A stretch of 32,609 nucleotides of DNA from positions 1 through 32,609 of IMG/VR virus record IMGVR_UViG_3300017824_000035. One strand, given 5' to 3'. Positions 23,401-32,609 of this stretch are shown piece after piece. The position numbers were made by a program, and so were the translations under genes. Origin of the DNA: a virus. Under the pieces are notes generated by a model that made no database searches, was not told the origin of the DNA, and saw nothing but the letters and a program-made list of their open reading frames with translations. Numbering within the stretch: the stretch's first letter is position 1; every line of letters begins with the position of its first letter.

Positions 23401-24609
23401 GCTATAAGCAGAGATAAAATTTTAGTTGAATACAAATCAGCAAAAGATAGATTAGATACAGATATTGTTTATGAAATTTCTGATATATTTAAATATTCAG
23501 ATGGATATACAGATAATAGAAAAGTTAAAGTTGCACCAATAGATTCAGACGGAGATTTAGTACCGGATAAACCGTTCCAGTTTAATGAATTCGTATCAAG
23601 TACAGATCTTATAATATTTGAAAATTACACAGACTTTGACGGTTATGTATACGATCGTCCGGTAAGTGGTGTAATATTGGATTGGAGAGGAGAAACAGAT
23701 TGGGACAATACTCAAGCCAGTGGTAACCCTGGGACTATATCCCCTATTAGTTATTCAGACCCAGTGGAATGGAGTACAGTAAATTATATCCTAGTGGACA
23801 CTCTTGCACTAGCAGAAAAATTTGAAAATACAGCAAATCAATATTTTGGTATAAAAATTTATGTAGTTGAAAATGAAAAATTCTATATAATGACAAGAAG
23901 TAGTACTGACGCAGATAGTATTAGTTTAGTAGAAACTACAGATTGTTTTGTAAAAGTGGGTAGAGGTAAAGACCAAAATACTAGACTACCTGATATAAGA
24001 CCATGTGTAATGAAATGGGATCACAAAGCACCAAATGATGTAAGAATAGACCCTAGTATTAGTAATGTTGTTGAGATGTTAGTATTAACAAATTCCTACT
24101 ACACAGAAATACAAAAATATTTAAATGTACCGGGTACACCATATCCTTTAGCACCTACGAGTGATCAACTTGCAAACGAGTTTCAAAATCTAGAACAATT
24201 TAAAAATGCAAGTGACACACTTGTTTATAAAAGTGCAAAATTTAAAAGATTATTTGGTGCAGATGCTGACGAAAGTGTACAGGCTAAATTCAGAGTAGTA
24301 AAACTTTCAGGTACAACTCTAAGTGATAATGAAATAAAAACTAAAGTTATTAGAGCATTTAATACTTATTTTGATGTAACTAATTGGGAATTCGGTGAAA
24401 ATTTTTATTTTACAGAATTAAGCAGTTATGTACATCAACAACTAAGTGGAATAATAGGAAGTATTGTAATTGTGCCTAAAACAAATTCAGGAAACTTTGG
24501 CGATTTATTTCAGATAAAAGCAGAAAGTAATGAATTCTTTGTTAATACTGCAAAGGTTTCGGATATAGAAATAATTGATAAAATTACTAAAACAACGTTG
24601 GCTAATTAA
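20443..24609 (+). CDS. 6: Baseplate wedge protein gp6, enlarged
   Basis: A baseplate wedge protein that in T4 dimerises and forms the inner ring of the baseplate. It has 1,388 residues, about twice T4 gp6 (660). Residues 1-115 are the typical N-terminus: SSEFIAIIELLAFLSTSLAF, then MDVNTRENFLETAERRDSV and LARMLGYNPKRNIPASG. The J-like core around 375-450 includes ENLNNDGIRIKFPDGNFGNV and AQDYNVFPLSQ. The C-terminus (about 1310-1388) has the expected AFNTYFDVTNWEFGENFYFT. The extra length lies between about 560 and 1230 and is beta-rich, Asn/Asp/Thr-rich and repetitive in style, similar in feel to the following giant protein. No frameshift is seen. Coupled to gp25 by a 1-bp overlap. Confidence 0.9.
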   Translation: MALVNRQNNLFAAEDWKVAYKAFSEVDFQAYDFDTMRTSLVEYVRTNFPENFNDYIESSEFIAIIELLAFLSTSLAFRMDVNTRENFLETAERRDSVFKLARMLGYNPKRNIPASGLMKITAVRTNEPLTDSQGNQLSNQNIFWDDANNPDSYEQFITVLNASMGSTNRFSAPVKSGKVAGINTEQYEISTPITSPIAHAFTINVNGITRNFEITNGDFFDNQFFYEKQPDPTNNFGLFYRNDGLGLSSNNTGFFLLFKQGQLAFEDFNYEVPLQNRLQDIIKKNINETDVYIQEVNTQGVVQNQWTKIPNTVGQTLNYNSKALNTRNLYAVENLNNDGIRIKFPDGNFGNVPSGIFRVWHRTSDGEVFSIHPDDAKSLNVSIPYVNQTGEAYSLTLTFGLESTVNNSLPAESLQNIKQRAPQTFYTQNRMVSAQDYNVFPLSQTTNILKLKATNRTHAGHSRYIDINDPTGTFQSVETYTEDGYLYKDNDPITKELTVSDNNTPAEVVDNTIVNYLKEQRLNNVIYDTLREKWNNFIPTKFQTDTLNIRWKPLPVATDSTTGYMTETFSSADTVVMVNNTESTRVFQENTFVKFVDPTNIANYKWVRITGVQNNGALSSGLSTSIGPWTLSDRVNSDWRADEVIASLRKTFTAAEQVLIENALSNKSTFGLGFDLTDQSYYIISNADLLKTGSLGIQNAKDTTLSGLDNSWLMLFEYTPINNSSYKYNVSIRGLSYVVQSANDLKFYNVKSVKVTDNTTQAVKDSITFNTLNYKPGVTETFVWADSNDDNVADAWQSLDNSAYYDPNGLRTNIALRTRDIKWFDVNVTWQSTFGLMRNDTVTDDHTPANILTLNRFVNAANVSLNPYFDDGNISTNNVTLSNNDGRISKLPNNLNFTFDNTTFGYNILDENGNITYKQYNNNTGLTEIYHGNSTIFTYGIDGLTGNASEVGRMFLTNANASAGTGTLTYDELDDNYHLFASDTTGAISRDKILVEYKSAKDRLDTDIVYEISDIFKYSDGYTDNRKVKVAPIDSDGDLVPDKPFQFNEFVSSTDLIIFENYTDFDGYVYDRPVSGVILDWRGETDWDNTQASGNPGTISPISYSDPVEWSTVNYILVDTLALAEKFENTANQYFGIKIYVVENEKFYIMTRSSTDADSISLVETTDCFVKVGRGKDQNTRLPDIRPCVMKWDHKAPNDVRIDPSISNVVEMLVLTNSYYTEIQKYLNVPGTPYPLAPTSDQLANEFQNLEQFKNASDTLVYKSAKFKRLFGADADESVQAKFRVVKLSGTTLSDNEIKTKVIRAFNTYFDVTNWEFGENFYFTELSSYVHQQLSGIIGSIVIVPKTNSGNFGDLFQIKAESNEFFVNTAKVSDIEIIDKITKTTLAN

Positions 24610-24611
24610 TA

Positions 24612-27600
24612 ATGGCAGATAAAATTTATAAAAAACTACCCGGAATTCTGCAGACTGATACAGTAAAGAATTTCTTTGAAGGCACAGTTGAGCAATTATA
24701 TAGCAAAGCAAATATAGAGCCTATTAGTGGCTTTGTGGGTAAGAAAACATCTAAAGATAAATTAGTAGATGGTACTTGGATATACGAAGAAGATTTAGAC
24801 AAACAGTATTATAATCTATTACCTACGGTAAACAATTTAAATGCAAATACTGGTGTAAGTGAAAATTTTATTTTTTACGATGAATTTATATCTATACTAA
24901 AAAATTACAATGTAGATGTAAATGAGCAAAATCAATGGTTAAGATCTGAATTCCAAACATTTTTACCACCAATAGAATTAAATAAATTTTTAAACTATCA
25001 AGAATATTATTGGGCTCCTGACGGAATTATTACTTCTATAACAGAAACTGTAGATGCTGATGCATCTAGAGTACCAGGTACATACACAATAGATAGTAGC
25101 AAATATACCACTAGTGGAAGTGGACAAGATGCAATAATATCTGTAGTAGTTTCTTCAGACGGATCTGCAAGAATCACAGTATCAGCAGAAGGATTATTTT
25201 TCTCTAAAAATGATACTATAACAATCAGTGATGCAAATCTAGGTAATGGCGGTGCTGTAGATATTACACTTACAGTATTGGAAGTTTTAAAATCTCCAAC
25301 AGCAATATCTATTTCTGGTAGTTTGTCAGCACCTATAAATGTTGATCGAGACATAATAGGAAAGAAACAGTATACTCCTACAGGCGGAACTGCATTTAAA
25401 AATGGTATGAAAGTAACATTTACCGGTGATTATGTTATTAGTAATTCCAAATATGTAGGGAAAGAATTTATAGTTGAAGGCGTAGGCGAAAGCATTGTAT
25501 TAGTGGCAGTGGATGTAAGTTATGCAAATGGTATTGCTAATCCACAAACAGGAAAGGATTATGTAGTATTAGGAAGAGGCTCAGCGAATAAAAATGCTTG
25601 GAGTAGAATTAACTTTTGGTATCACAAAGATAATTTTACAGATGCAGGAGACGAACTTCCGTCTAGGACACATAGAGCCAATAGGCCTATCCTAGAATTT
25701 GATAGAGATTTAGAACTTTTTAATGTAGGTGAAAACAGTAAAGGTAATGTTGATGTTAGTTCAACTTTACTGTATAGTGAAGTTGTAGGATTAGATGCGA
25801 GTAATGTTGATATAGATGCAATAACTATTGAAACAGGAACAAAATTAATATTCCCTAATGATGATGCTACTATTTCTGCAAATGTTTATGTTGCAACAGT
25901 TGATTCCGGAAATGCAAATGCAATTAGTTTAAGTGTAAGTGAAACACTAACAACAGGTGATACTGTATTTGTGTCGTCAGGCCAACTTGAAAAAGGTAAA
26001 GAATATTTTTATAAAAATGGCCTAGTACAAGCACAAACTAAATCTAAACTCAACCAAGCACCCTTATTTAATTTATATGACGATCAAAAACGATATTTAG
26101 GCGACACAACTATTTTTCCTAGTAATAACTTTAGGGGAAATAAGATATTTGGTTTTGAAGTTGGAACCGGAGATACCGATAAAGAATATAATTTGCCTCT
26201 GGCTTATAGAGCATTTAAAAATGCCAGTGAAATAAGTTTTGAAAATTTCATGGAGACAGAAGTCTATAACAATGTTGTTATAGGAAGTTCAGAACCTACA
26301 AATATTGAAGGATATTACTATTATAAATTATTAAGATCAGTCACAAAAACATCTAGTGATGGCACTGGTACTAGCTCATCGTCTGCTGTAATAGGAAAAA
26401 CTCCTGTATTTCATAATAATTTTAGAAGTCCACAATGGAAAAGTCAACAACGAATTGAAAAAATAATTGAAATTACCAGAACAATTTACGATAATTTTGA
26501 GCAGATATTTAATCTTGGTTGTAATGCTAGAACTGAAGAAAATTATCTAAATGGTATGAATATAAGAGTTAGGAAAAATGGAGACCTATTTCATGACTTT
26601 ACTTTTATAAACGACAGCACTAACGGCGATAAAATAGAAATTTTAAGAAAACATTTTAATATAGGTGACATCTTTGAAATTTCTGTATTTTCTAGAGGTC
26701 TAGACGATACCATAGATAATACCAGTAGGCATGAGATGCCTATAGCATGGGGCAATAATCCTTTCAAAGAAGAAATTACAAAAATTTCAGAACCTGAATT
26801 CTTACCACATTTTAAAAATTATATGGAAACACAACCTGGGTTTACAGGTGATGTTTTAGGTACAAATAATTACAGTTCTTTAAGTAGAGAAGAATTATAC
26901 GGTGTAGATATAGTTCAATCCAACACAGATTTAATTTTAGGTGCTTTTCTACTAGATGACCAACCACACAATATTATAGATGCTTTAAGATTTAACGGTA
27001 GTGAATACAGAAAATATAAGAAAAGATTTTTTAAAGAATTAGACAATTATTATAATTTAGTTGATTTCAATAATTTTTCTAACGAAGAAATATTAGAAAA
27101 AGTTTTAAGAAACTTGATTTCATTTAGTGTAGGAAGAAATGTATTTGGCGAAACATACATATTACCGTTCGGTGATAATTATCTCAAAGAATCATTAATT
27201 GTAAATGATATTACCTTGGGTTCCTACACCCTTTCAACAGCATTAGATTTAGACAAAGTAGAAAATAGTTTATTAGTTTACTATACAAGAAATAATGTTA
27301 AAAAATTAATGACTGTGGGTGAAGATTACACACTTACATATAGTCCCTTAACTGTGACATTTAAAAATTATACTCCGGAACTTTTAGATGAATTAGAATT
27401 TAAAATTTATAATTCACAAAGAGATAGTGTAGAATGTCCTGCAACACCTAGTACAATGGGACTTTATCCTTTACACACTCCAGGTATAATCAGTGATGAC
27501 ACATTCCAAACTTCACAAGATTTAATTGTTGGCCATGATGGCAGTAGGACACCTATTTACGGAGATGAAAGAGATCAAATCGTACTAGAATTTGAAAAAC

Positions 27601-30600
27601 GTATTTTCAATTCTGCCAAAGCAGAGTTCAGAGATACTGTTGATTATCCAGAACTTAATGCAATAGAAATAAGACAGGGTAGATGGAGACGTGAAAAACC
27701 AGAATGGAATCTATATCATGATTTACTTCAAACAAATTTTGAAAATTGGGTTATAGAAAACAAAGTAGATCCTATTGTAAATGAACATTACGATAATAAT
27801 AACGAATGGACTTGGAACTACAGAGAATCATTTACAAGTGGATCAATTGCATCTGGAGAGGGCACGATTCCAGGACATTGGAGAGGCTGGTACACATATT
27901 ATTATGATACAGTAAGACCTCATACACATCCTTGGGAAATGTTAGGTTTCTTTAAAAAGCCAAGTTGGTGGGACGACCAATATATCACCGTAACCTATAC
28001 AGATTATAGCAGTAAAAATGTTCCTATGTGGTCTGATCTAGAAAAAGGAATAATTAGACAGGGTCCTAGAGAAAATTTAACTAATGACATATGGAAAGAT
28101 ATATTAAATCCGTTTAGTAGAAAATCTAGAAATACTAGAATAAATCTATTAGAATACTTACCAGTTGATGAAGAAGGTAATTTGAAAAAACCTGTAGACA
28201 TAGTTAGCACAGGCGTAAGTACACTAAAAAACATATGGACCGAAACAGAACCAGATACCTCACAAGGATACAAAACAACAAGTTTCCTTTCCACAGATGG
28301 TTTAAGTGTACAATTTGATTCCACTCATAGATACATTACTAGTTATGATAATCCAAATTACAGCAGAGGATTAATAGACCAAACATTATCACCTACAGAA
28401 TTTAATTTTTTTGCAAAAACTTATAGATTACCAAATAATATTAATTTAAATACAGTAAGCAATGCAACATCAAATAACGGGCAAGTAAATGGAGCCAGTG
28501 CAATATTAGTAAACGGATTACCTTTACATAGTCCTATATCTACATCATATGAATATGACGACACATGGACATATGAATTAGGATTTGAGACAGCCGAAAG
28601 CAGAGCAAACGGAGACATTGCTCAAACAGATGAAAACGGTCTTACTTATACAGCAATACCAACAAAAGAGATGAGTAATACATCAGTGTGGGGAGATAGT
28701 TCAACACACTCAGGTATTATAGGTTGGGCATTTGATGGCTTACCTATTTATGGTCCATATGGTTACACAGACCCTATGGACAGTTCATCTGCAATTACAA
28801 ATATTAAAAGTGGATTTGTTTTAAAATCCGGTACTAGAAGCAGTGGCCCAGGCGGAGCACATACTGGTGAGTTTGTACAGGATTATGAATTAGGTTCAAA
28901 TGCAGGAACTAACGGATATGCAGACAGGTGGAATACAAGATACGGGTTTACACCCGATTCTCCTAGTACAGCAATTCGCTACTATGTAGCAACTATAGAT
29001 GATAACGATAAGCCAATGTTTCCTTATGCTGTAGGTGGGACAAAACCAGGCGTAGGAATAACATGGGAAGGGAATTATTATGCTGAAGTATTGGATATAG
29101 ACACAAATAAAAACGGAACTGCACCAACAAATTCTTCTGCAACGTTTGCCAAGAAAAGTGAAAAAACAAAAAGAAAAACCATAAGTGATGATGTTGCTCT
29201 TGATAGACCATGGACATTTGGTGATGGTGCACCAGTTGAAAATGCTTGGAAGTACAGTGAAGGATATCCTTTTGCTATTGCAGAACTGTTGTGTTTGTCT
29301 AATCCTGGTAAATTTGCTACAGTATTTAGTGACCCATCAAAGATCACAAAAGCATCAGCAAATTATAAAAAATATATCAGTACCAACACAAGAAAAAATT
29401 GGAAGTTTTTAGACACCAGTGATTTTGAAATACACGGTGATATAGACTCAAACGGAAATACAATCACAAATATTGGTTATACTCAATTTATAAACAGTTG
29501 GTTAAAGTTCCAAGGACTAGATGTAGTCAATAACTTTGTTTCAAAACTAAGAAATTTAAATGTTAAATTAGGATATAGATTTTCAGGATATATAGACAAA
29601 GACACAATGACTATGTCTATGGATCAATTCAGTACAACAGGCAGTAGTACAAATTTAATTATACCGCAAGAAAATATCACAGTAGATATTCATAATTCGC
29701 CTTATAAATCAAGAAACATATATCAGGGTGTAATAATACAAAAAACTATAACTGGTTATAGAGTAAAAGGCTACGATAAAAATTTAGGACACTTTAAAAT
29801 TTTAGAAAGTGATCTAACAGGAAGATCAAGTAAAATACAGGTAGGCGGAGAAGCACATCCTTACGTAGACTGGCAGGCAAACACATCATACAATAAAGGA
29901 ACAATAGTAAAATATAATGATGTTTATTATGAAGCAAGAGATTATATTCCTAAAGCAACGACCTTCTCTTCTTTGCAATATAAAAAGTTAAACAAACTAC
30001 CTCAAATAAATTTTAAAGAGGGTGCGGTTTATTTAGATACAACAGGTGTTATTAAAAAAGTAGAATATGAAACTGTATATAAAACAGAGCAAGATGTATT
30101 TGATTTCCTAATATCATTAGGCAGATATCAGAAATATTTAGGTTATACTTTTGGCGAATATGATATTGACATAAATGAAACTAGAGACTGGGTATATTCT
30201 GCAAAACAATTTTTATTCTGGTTACAGGGTAATTGGCAGACTAATAATACTTTAGAATTGTCACCGATGGCAACAAAGGTAACATTTGAAACAACAAAAG
30301 GATTCGTTGCTAAAATTAAACGTAATGAATTTAATATGTTTAATATAATGGATAAAGACGGTAAGTCTATAAATCCAAAAGAATGTGCTATAAACAGAGA
30401 AAATCTAAAAATTGAAATAATACCACCAACAGGAAAAGAAATTTATGCTATTTGTTTATTTGTAAGAGAAATAGAACATGCAATGGTATTGGATAATGTA
30501 ACAGACTTTGCTGATACATTATATAATCCTTTATATAATCAAAGACAAACAAGAATTAGAATTAAAGGTAATAAAACTGCAAATTGGGACGGAAGATTTA

Positions 30601-32609
30601 TCAGTGAAGGGTTTCTAATAGAAGGAGATTCCTTAAAACCAAATCTAGATAATTTAGCAGAAAGCATGGGTAGATACCATGAGCTTGGATTTATACCGGT
30701 AGAAAAACAAGTCTACGAAACAGCAAGAAATTTATTTGGTTATCAGGAAAAAGATTACTTAGCAGAACTTCAAATAGATGACGATCAACAATTTGAATTT
30801 TATAAAGGATTTATACAGAACAAAGGTACTAAAACAAGTTTAAGTAGAATAGGTAGAAGTAGTTCCATTATACAAGGCGATATGGACATATACGACGAAT
30901 GGGCAATTAAAGTTGGTTCGTTCGGTGACTTAGAAAATAATCAAAGTGTTGAATTAGCATTAGAGAAAAAAGATTTTGTACAGGACCCACAATTATTTAC
31001 TTTGTCCTTTCCTGAAGATACAACAGGAGTTGTAGATAGAATAGATGTTTTAAATAACAAACATCAATATTTTGATGTACCAGAAATACAAATTACACAA
31101 TCAACAAACGGCACCCAAGCAAAAGCAACAGCCGTACTGAATAGTGATGGATTACTTAGTGCTATTAAAGTTACAGAACAAGGCACAGGATACACTGATA
31201 CACCTGGGCTTACGATCATTACAGGTGAATTAAGTATTGGGAATATTTCTACAAGATTGGCCAGAGTAAATGCTAGATCTTCTAATACTATTACATCAGT
31301 TACCCAAGACACTAATGGTAATATAATTAGCAGTAGTGTTTCAAACATTAGTTCATTAGGCACAATTACTATTGCAGATAATTTTGGTTCTACAGCATCT
31401 TTTAATTTAAGTTCAATAACCGATGTTGCAAATATTACTACAGCAATTAATTCAGATGCAACAATTAATGCTAATATTACTGCACACACAATTGAAAATT
31501 ATATTTCTAATAGCGGAAATGTAATAATTAATAAAGGTCTTAAAATATCAGGTAATGACTTTACAATAGGTGGTAGTGCTAGTACGTTAGCAAATCTTAA
31601 TATTACAGCAGGTAGATATCAACCCAGACAAAGATATGCATTTAATATTGCAAATAATACTGTTAATTCTAATATTGTTGTTTCAGTAAATAATGTAAAT
31701 TTAACAAGTTCTGATTTTGAATTTGATGCAGGTGATAGATGGAAAATTACAGCACCATCTACAGTATCAGGAAATAGTAGTGCAACTTATGTAATAAACA
31801 CAGGTATTGTTAATTCTAATACAGTATTTGATACTAATAATATTACAGAGTACGATGGACAATATCCATTTATAGATGTTTATCTTAACGGAGAAAAAAT
31901 ATTAAATCCGGGATATGAAACAAGATATCAAGTAGACAATACAACCACAATTACTTTCCCAGATGTTGGTTTACTACCAGATAACCAAATACTAGCAGGT
32001 TCAAATGTTTATGTGGTTGAAAGAGCAACAATAGATTTAGAAGACACCTATCAAGGTGACTTACCTGGAAGTACACTATCTGTAAAAGCAATAACAAATG
32101 ATGATATAGCAGTACATGTAAAGAGTGTAAGAATATATGAAATTACACCTGATGCTAAAGATGACGAAGTCATATTAATTGATATAGACGATACATCAAG
32201 ATTTCTTAAAAAACCAAGTGGTGTAAGAGAAAGTAATTTATGGCCTAAAACAGGAAATGTTAGTTATAAAGGATTATTAGATAAAAAATACAATCCACTC
32301 CCAAATGCAGGATATGTAAACGAAAAAGATGTAAACTTTAGTGCATTTGATTTAGGCGGAGTTGCAGAACTGTTTGGCGACAATATAAGATTCAAACCCA
32401 CAGGTAATGATTTTATTCATGTTGCTAAAAGCGAAAACTTAGATTGGAATGTATATAAACTTAAACAAGCAAATAAAGGTAATATATCCTTTGTGGAACA
32501 AGACGATGCAACAGAAACTGCACAATTATATACTGAAAGAAGCCTATTTAATTATGTTGATAGTAATCAATTATTAGAAAATGACTTATCAAGATATTTA
32601 GACTATGCA
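24612..32609 (+). CDS. Giant baseplate/virion protein with YHYH-type domain (partial, gp7 position)
   Basis: An uninterrupted frame of 2,666 codons from the ATG 2 bp after gp6 to the window edge. I checked the frame at several points and saw no break. It begins MADKIYKKLPGILQTDTVKN. Its place after gp6 matches T4 gp7, but T4 gp7 has 1,032 residues. A YHYH-type domain lies at about residues 1290-1485: GWAFDGLPIYGPYGY near 1371, then ADRWNTRYGFTPDSP and FPYAVGG. The naming tetrad reads RYYV. The stretch from about 2180 to 2450 is low-complexity, Asn/Ile/Ser/Thr-rich and beta-like (NSDATINANITAHTIEN), as in fibrous proteins. No ribosome site is visible, so reinitiation after gp6 is likely. It is probably a peripheral wedge or spike component; exact role unknown. 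Confidence 0.8.
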   Translation, partial: MADKIYKKLPGILQTDTVKNFFEGTVEQLYSKANIEPISGFVGKKTSKDKLVDGTWIYEEDLDKQYYNLLPTVNNLNANTGVSENFIFYDEFISILKNYNVDVNEQNQWLRSEFQTFLPPIELNKFLNYQEYYWAPDGIITSITETVDADASRVPGTYTIDSSKYTTSGSGQDAIISVVVSSDGSARITVSAEGLFFSKNDTITISDANLGNGGAVDITLTVLEVLKSPTAISISGSLSAPINVDRDIIGKKQYTPTGGTAFKNGMKVTFTGDYVISNSKYVGKEFIVEGVGESIVLVAVDVSYANGIANPQTGKDYVVLGRGSANKNAWSRINFWYHKDNFTDAGDELPSRTHRANRPILEFDRDLELFNVGENSKGNVDVSSTLLYSEVVGLDASNVDIDAITIETGTKLIFPNDDATISANVYVATVDSGNANAISLSVSETLTTGDTVFVSSGQLEKGKEYFYKNGLVQAQTKSKLNQAPLFNLYDDQKRYLGDTTIFPSNNFRGNKIFGFEVGTGDTDKEYNLPLAYRAFKNASEISFENFMETEVYNNVVIGSSEPTNIEGYYYYKLLRSVTKTSSDGTGTSSSSAVIGKTPVFHNNFRSPQWKSQQRIEKIIEITRTIYDNFEQIFNLGCNARTEENYLNGMNIRVRKNGDLFHDFTFINDSTNGDKIEILRKHFNIGDIFEISVFSRGLDDTIDNTSRHEMPIAWGNNPFKEEITKISEPEFLPHFKNYMETQPGFTGDVLGTNNYSSLSREELYGVDIVQSNTDLILGAFLLDDQPHNIIDALRFNGSEYRKYKKRFFKELDNYYNLVDFNNFSNEEILEKVLRNLISFSVGRNVFGETYILPFGDNYLKESLIVNDITLGSYTLSTALDLDKVENSLLVYYTRNNVKKLMTVGEDYTLTYSPLTVTFKNYTPELLDELEFKIYNSQRDSVECPATPSTMGLYPLHTPGIISDDTFQTSQDLIVGHDGSRTPIYGDERDQIVLEFEKRIFNSAKAEFRDTVDYPELNAIEIRQGRWRREKPEWNLYHDLLQTNFENWVIENKVDPIVNEHYDNNNEWTWNYRESFTSGSIASGEGTIPGHWRGWYTYYYDTVRPHTHPWEMLGFFKKPSWWDDQYITVTYTDYSSKNVPMWSDLEKGIIRQGPRENLTNDIWKDILNPFSRKSRNTRINLLEYLPVDEEGNLKKPVDIVSTGVSTLKNIWTETEPDTSQGYKTTSFLSTDGLSVQFDSTHRYITSYDNPNYSRGLIDQTLSPTEFNFFAKTYRLPNNINLNTVSNATSNNGQVNGASAILVNGLPLHSPISTSYEYDDTWTYELGFETAESRANGDIAQTDENGLTYTAIPTKEMSNTSVWGDSSTHSGIIGWAFDGLPIYGPYGYTDPMDSSSAITNIKSGFVLKSGTRSSGPGGAHTGEFVQDYELGSNAGTNGYADRWNTRYGFTPDSPSTAIRYYVATIDDNDKPMFPYAVGGTKPGVGITWEGNYYAEVLDIDTNKNGTAPTNSSATFAKKSEKTKRKTISDDVALDRPWTFGDGAPVENAWKYSEGYPFAIAELLCLSNPGKFATVFSDPSKITKASANYKKYISTNTRKNWKFLDTSDFEIHGDIDSNGNTITNIGYTQFINSWLKFQGLDVVNNFVSKLRNLNVKLGYRFSGYIDKDTMTMSMDQFSTTGSSTNLIIPQENITVDIHNSPYKSRNIYQGVIIQKTITGYRVKGYDKNLGHFKILESDLTGRSSKIQVGGEAHPYVDWQANTSYNKGTIVKYNDVYYEARDYIPKATTFSSLQYKKLNKLPQINFKEGAVYLDTTGVIKKVEYETVYKTEQDVFDFLISLGRYQKYLGYTFGEYDIDINETRDWVYSAKQFLFWLQGNWQTNNTLELSPMATKVTFETTKGFVAKIKRNEFNMFNIMDKDGKSINPKECAINRENLKIEIIPPTGKEIYAICLFVREIEHAMVLDNVTDFADTLYNPLYNQRQTRIRIKGNKTANWDGRFISEGFLIEGDSLKPNLDNLAESMGRYHELGFIPVEKQVYETARNLFGYQEKDYLAELQIDDDQQFEFYKGFIQNKGTKTSLSRIGRSSSIIQGDMDIYDEWAIKVGSFGDLENNQSVELALEKKDFVQDPQLFTLSFPEDTTGVVDRIDVLNNKHQYFDVPEIQITQSTNGTQAKATAVLNSDGLLSAIKVTEQGTGYTDTPGLTIITGELSIGNISTRLARVNARSSNTITSVTQDTNGNIISSSVSNISSLGTITIADNFGSTASFNLSSITDVANITTAINSDATINANITAHTIENYISNSGNVIINKGLKISGNDFTIGGSASTLANLNITAGRYQPRQRYAFNIANNTVNSNIVVSVNNVNLTSSDFEFDAGDRWKITAPSTVSGNSSATYVINTGIVNSNTVFDTNNITEYDGQYPFIDVYLNGEKILNPGYETRYQVDNTTTITFPDVGLLPDNQILAGSNVYVVERATIDLEDTYQGDLPGSTLSVKAITNDDIAVHVKSVRIYEITPDAKDDEVILIDIDDTSRFLKKPSGVRESNLWPKTGNVSYKGLLDKKYNPLPNAGYVNEKDVNFSAFDLGGVAELFGDNIRFKPTGNDFIHVAKSENLDWNVYKLKQANKGNISFVEQDDATETAQLYTERSLFNYVDSNQLLENDLSRYLDYA

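Noticed and set aside
25007-31489. Several minus-strand frames of 65-141 codons within the giant gene.
   Set aside because: The plus frame is open over the whole length with coherent protein sequence; the minus frames are shadows.
1-32609. tRNA genes or integration (att) sites.
   Set aside because: I saw no cloverleaf with a GGTTCRA-type arm and no flanking direct repeats suggesting integration.

Overview
The window is a piece of a T4-like myovirus genome (large contractile-tailed phage). It carries recognisable homologues of T4 gp21, gp20, gp26, gp46, gp47, gp55, gp48, gp53, gp5, gp25 and gp6, with about one third G+C in the coding DNA. The low G+C, the protein flavour and the absence of photosynthesis genes fit a marine phage of a low-GC host, such as a Pelagibacter (SAR11) or cyanobacterial T4-like phage. 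The host is an inference; no gene here proves it.

Layout. (1) 1-3635, minus strand: head assembly block read leftwards, with portal (gp20), a small core-type protein, a very acidic scaffold/core protein and the prohead protease (gp21, cut by the window edge). (2) 3656-5998, minus: a 780-residue putative tape measure protein. (3) 6096-7590, plus: gp26-like tail/baseplate protein, a gp51-like ORF without its own start codon that lies in the -1 frame behind a perfect slippery heptamer, and a GIY-YIG nuclease-like gene. (4) 7591-8092: no gene, but a G+C-rich (about 46%), hairpin-rich island that looks like structured RNA, followed by two terminators for the opposite strand. (5) 8093-12612, minus: gp55 late sigma factor, gp47 and gp46 recombination nuclease and a gene I do not recognise, behind a consensus TTGACA-N16-TATAAT promoter. 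(6) 12648-19187, plus: baseplate centre block of gp48, gp53, a gp27-like hub protein, gp5 without its internal lysozyme domain, and a separate lysozyme-like protein that appears to lack the catalytic lobe. (7) 19184-20025, minus: an alpha/beta hydrolase and a small coiled-coil protein set into the structural block. (8) 20056-32609, plus: gp25, an enlarged gp6 and a giant baseplate-type protein (at least 2,666 residues, containing a YHYH-type domain) that runs off the right edge.

Regulation. The octamer GATAAATA, a close match to the T4 late promoter TATAAATA read by gp55, stands before the starts of the structural units on both strands. The gp55-47-46 operon and the hydrolase have sigma-70-like promoters instead. 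This gives a simple scheme: host RNA polymerase makes gp55 and the recombination proteins first, then gp55 switches on head, tail and baseplate genes. The spacing of the octamers also decides two gene starts (12676 and 20069), and predicts leaderless mRNAs for gp25 and, from its own promoter, for the hydrolase.

Most interesting: the gp26/gp51 programmed -1 frameshift, laid out like the tail-assembly chaperones of other long-tailed phages and lying next to the tape measure gene; the structured-RNA island at 7621-7980; and the divergent, apparently leaderless hydrolase/gp25 gene pair.
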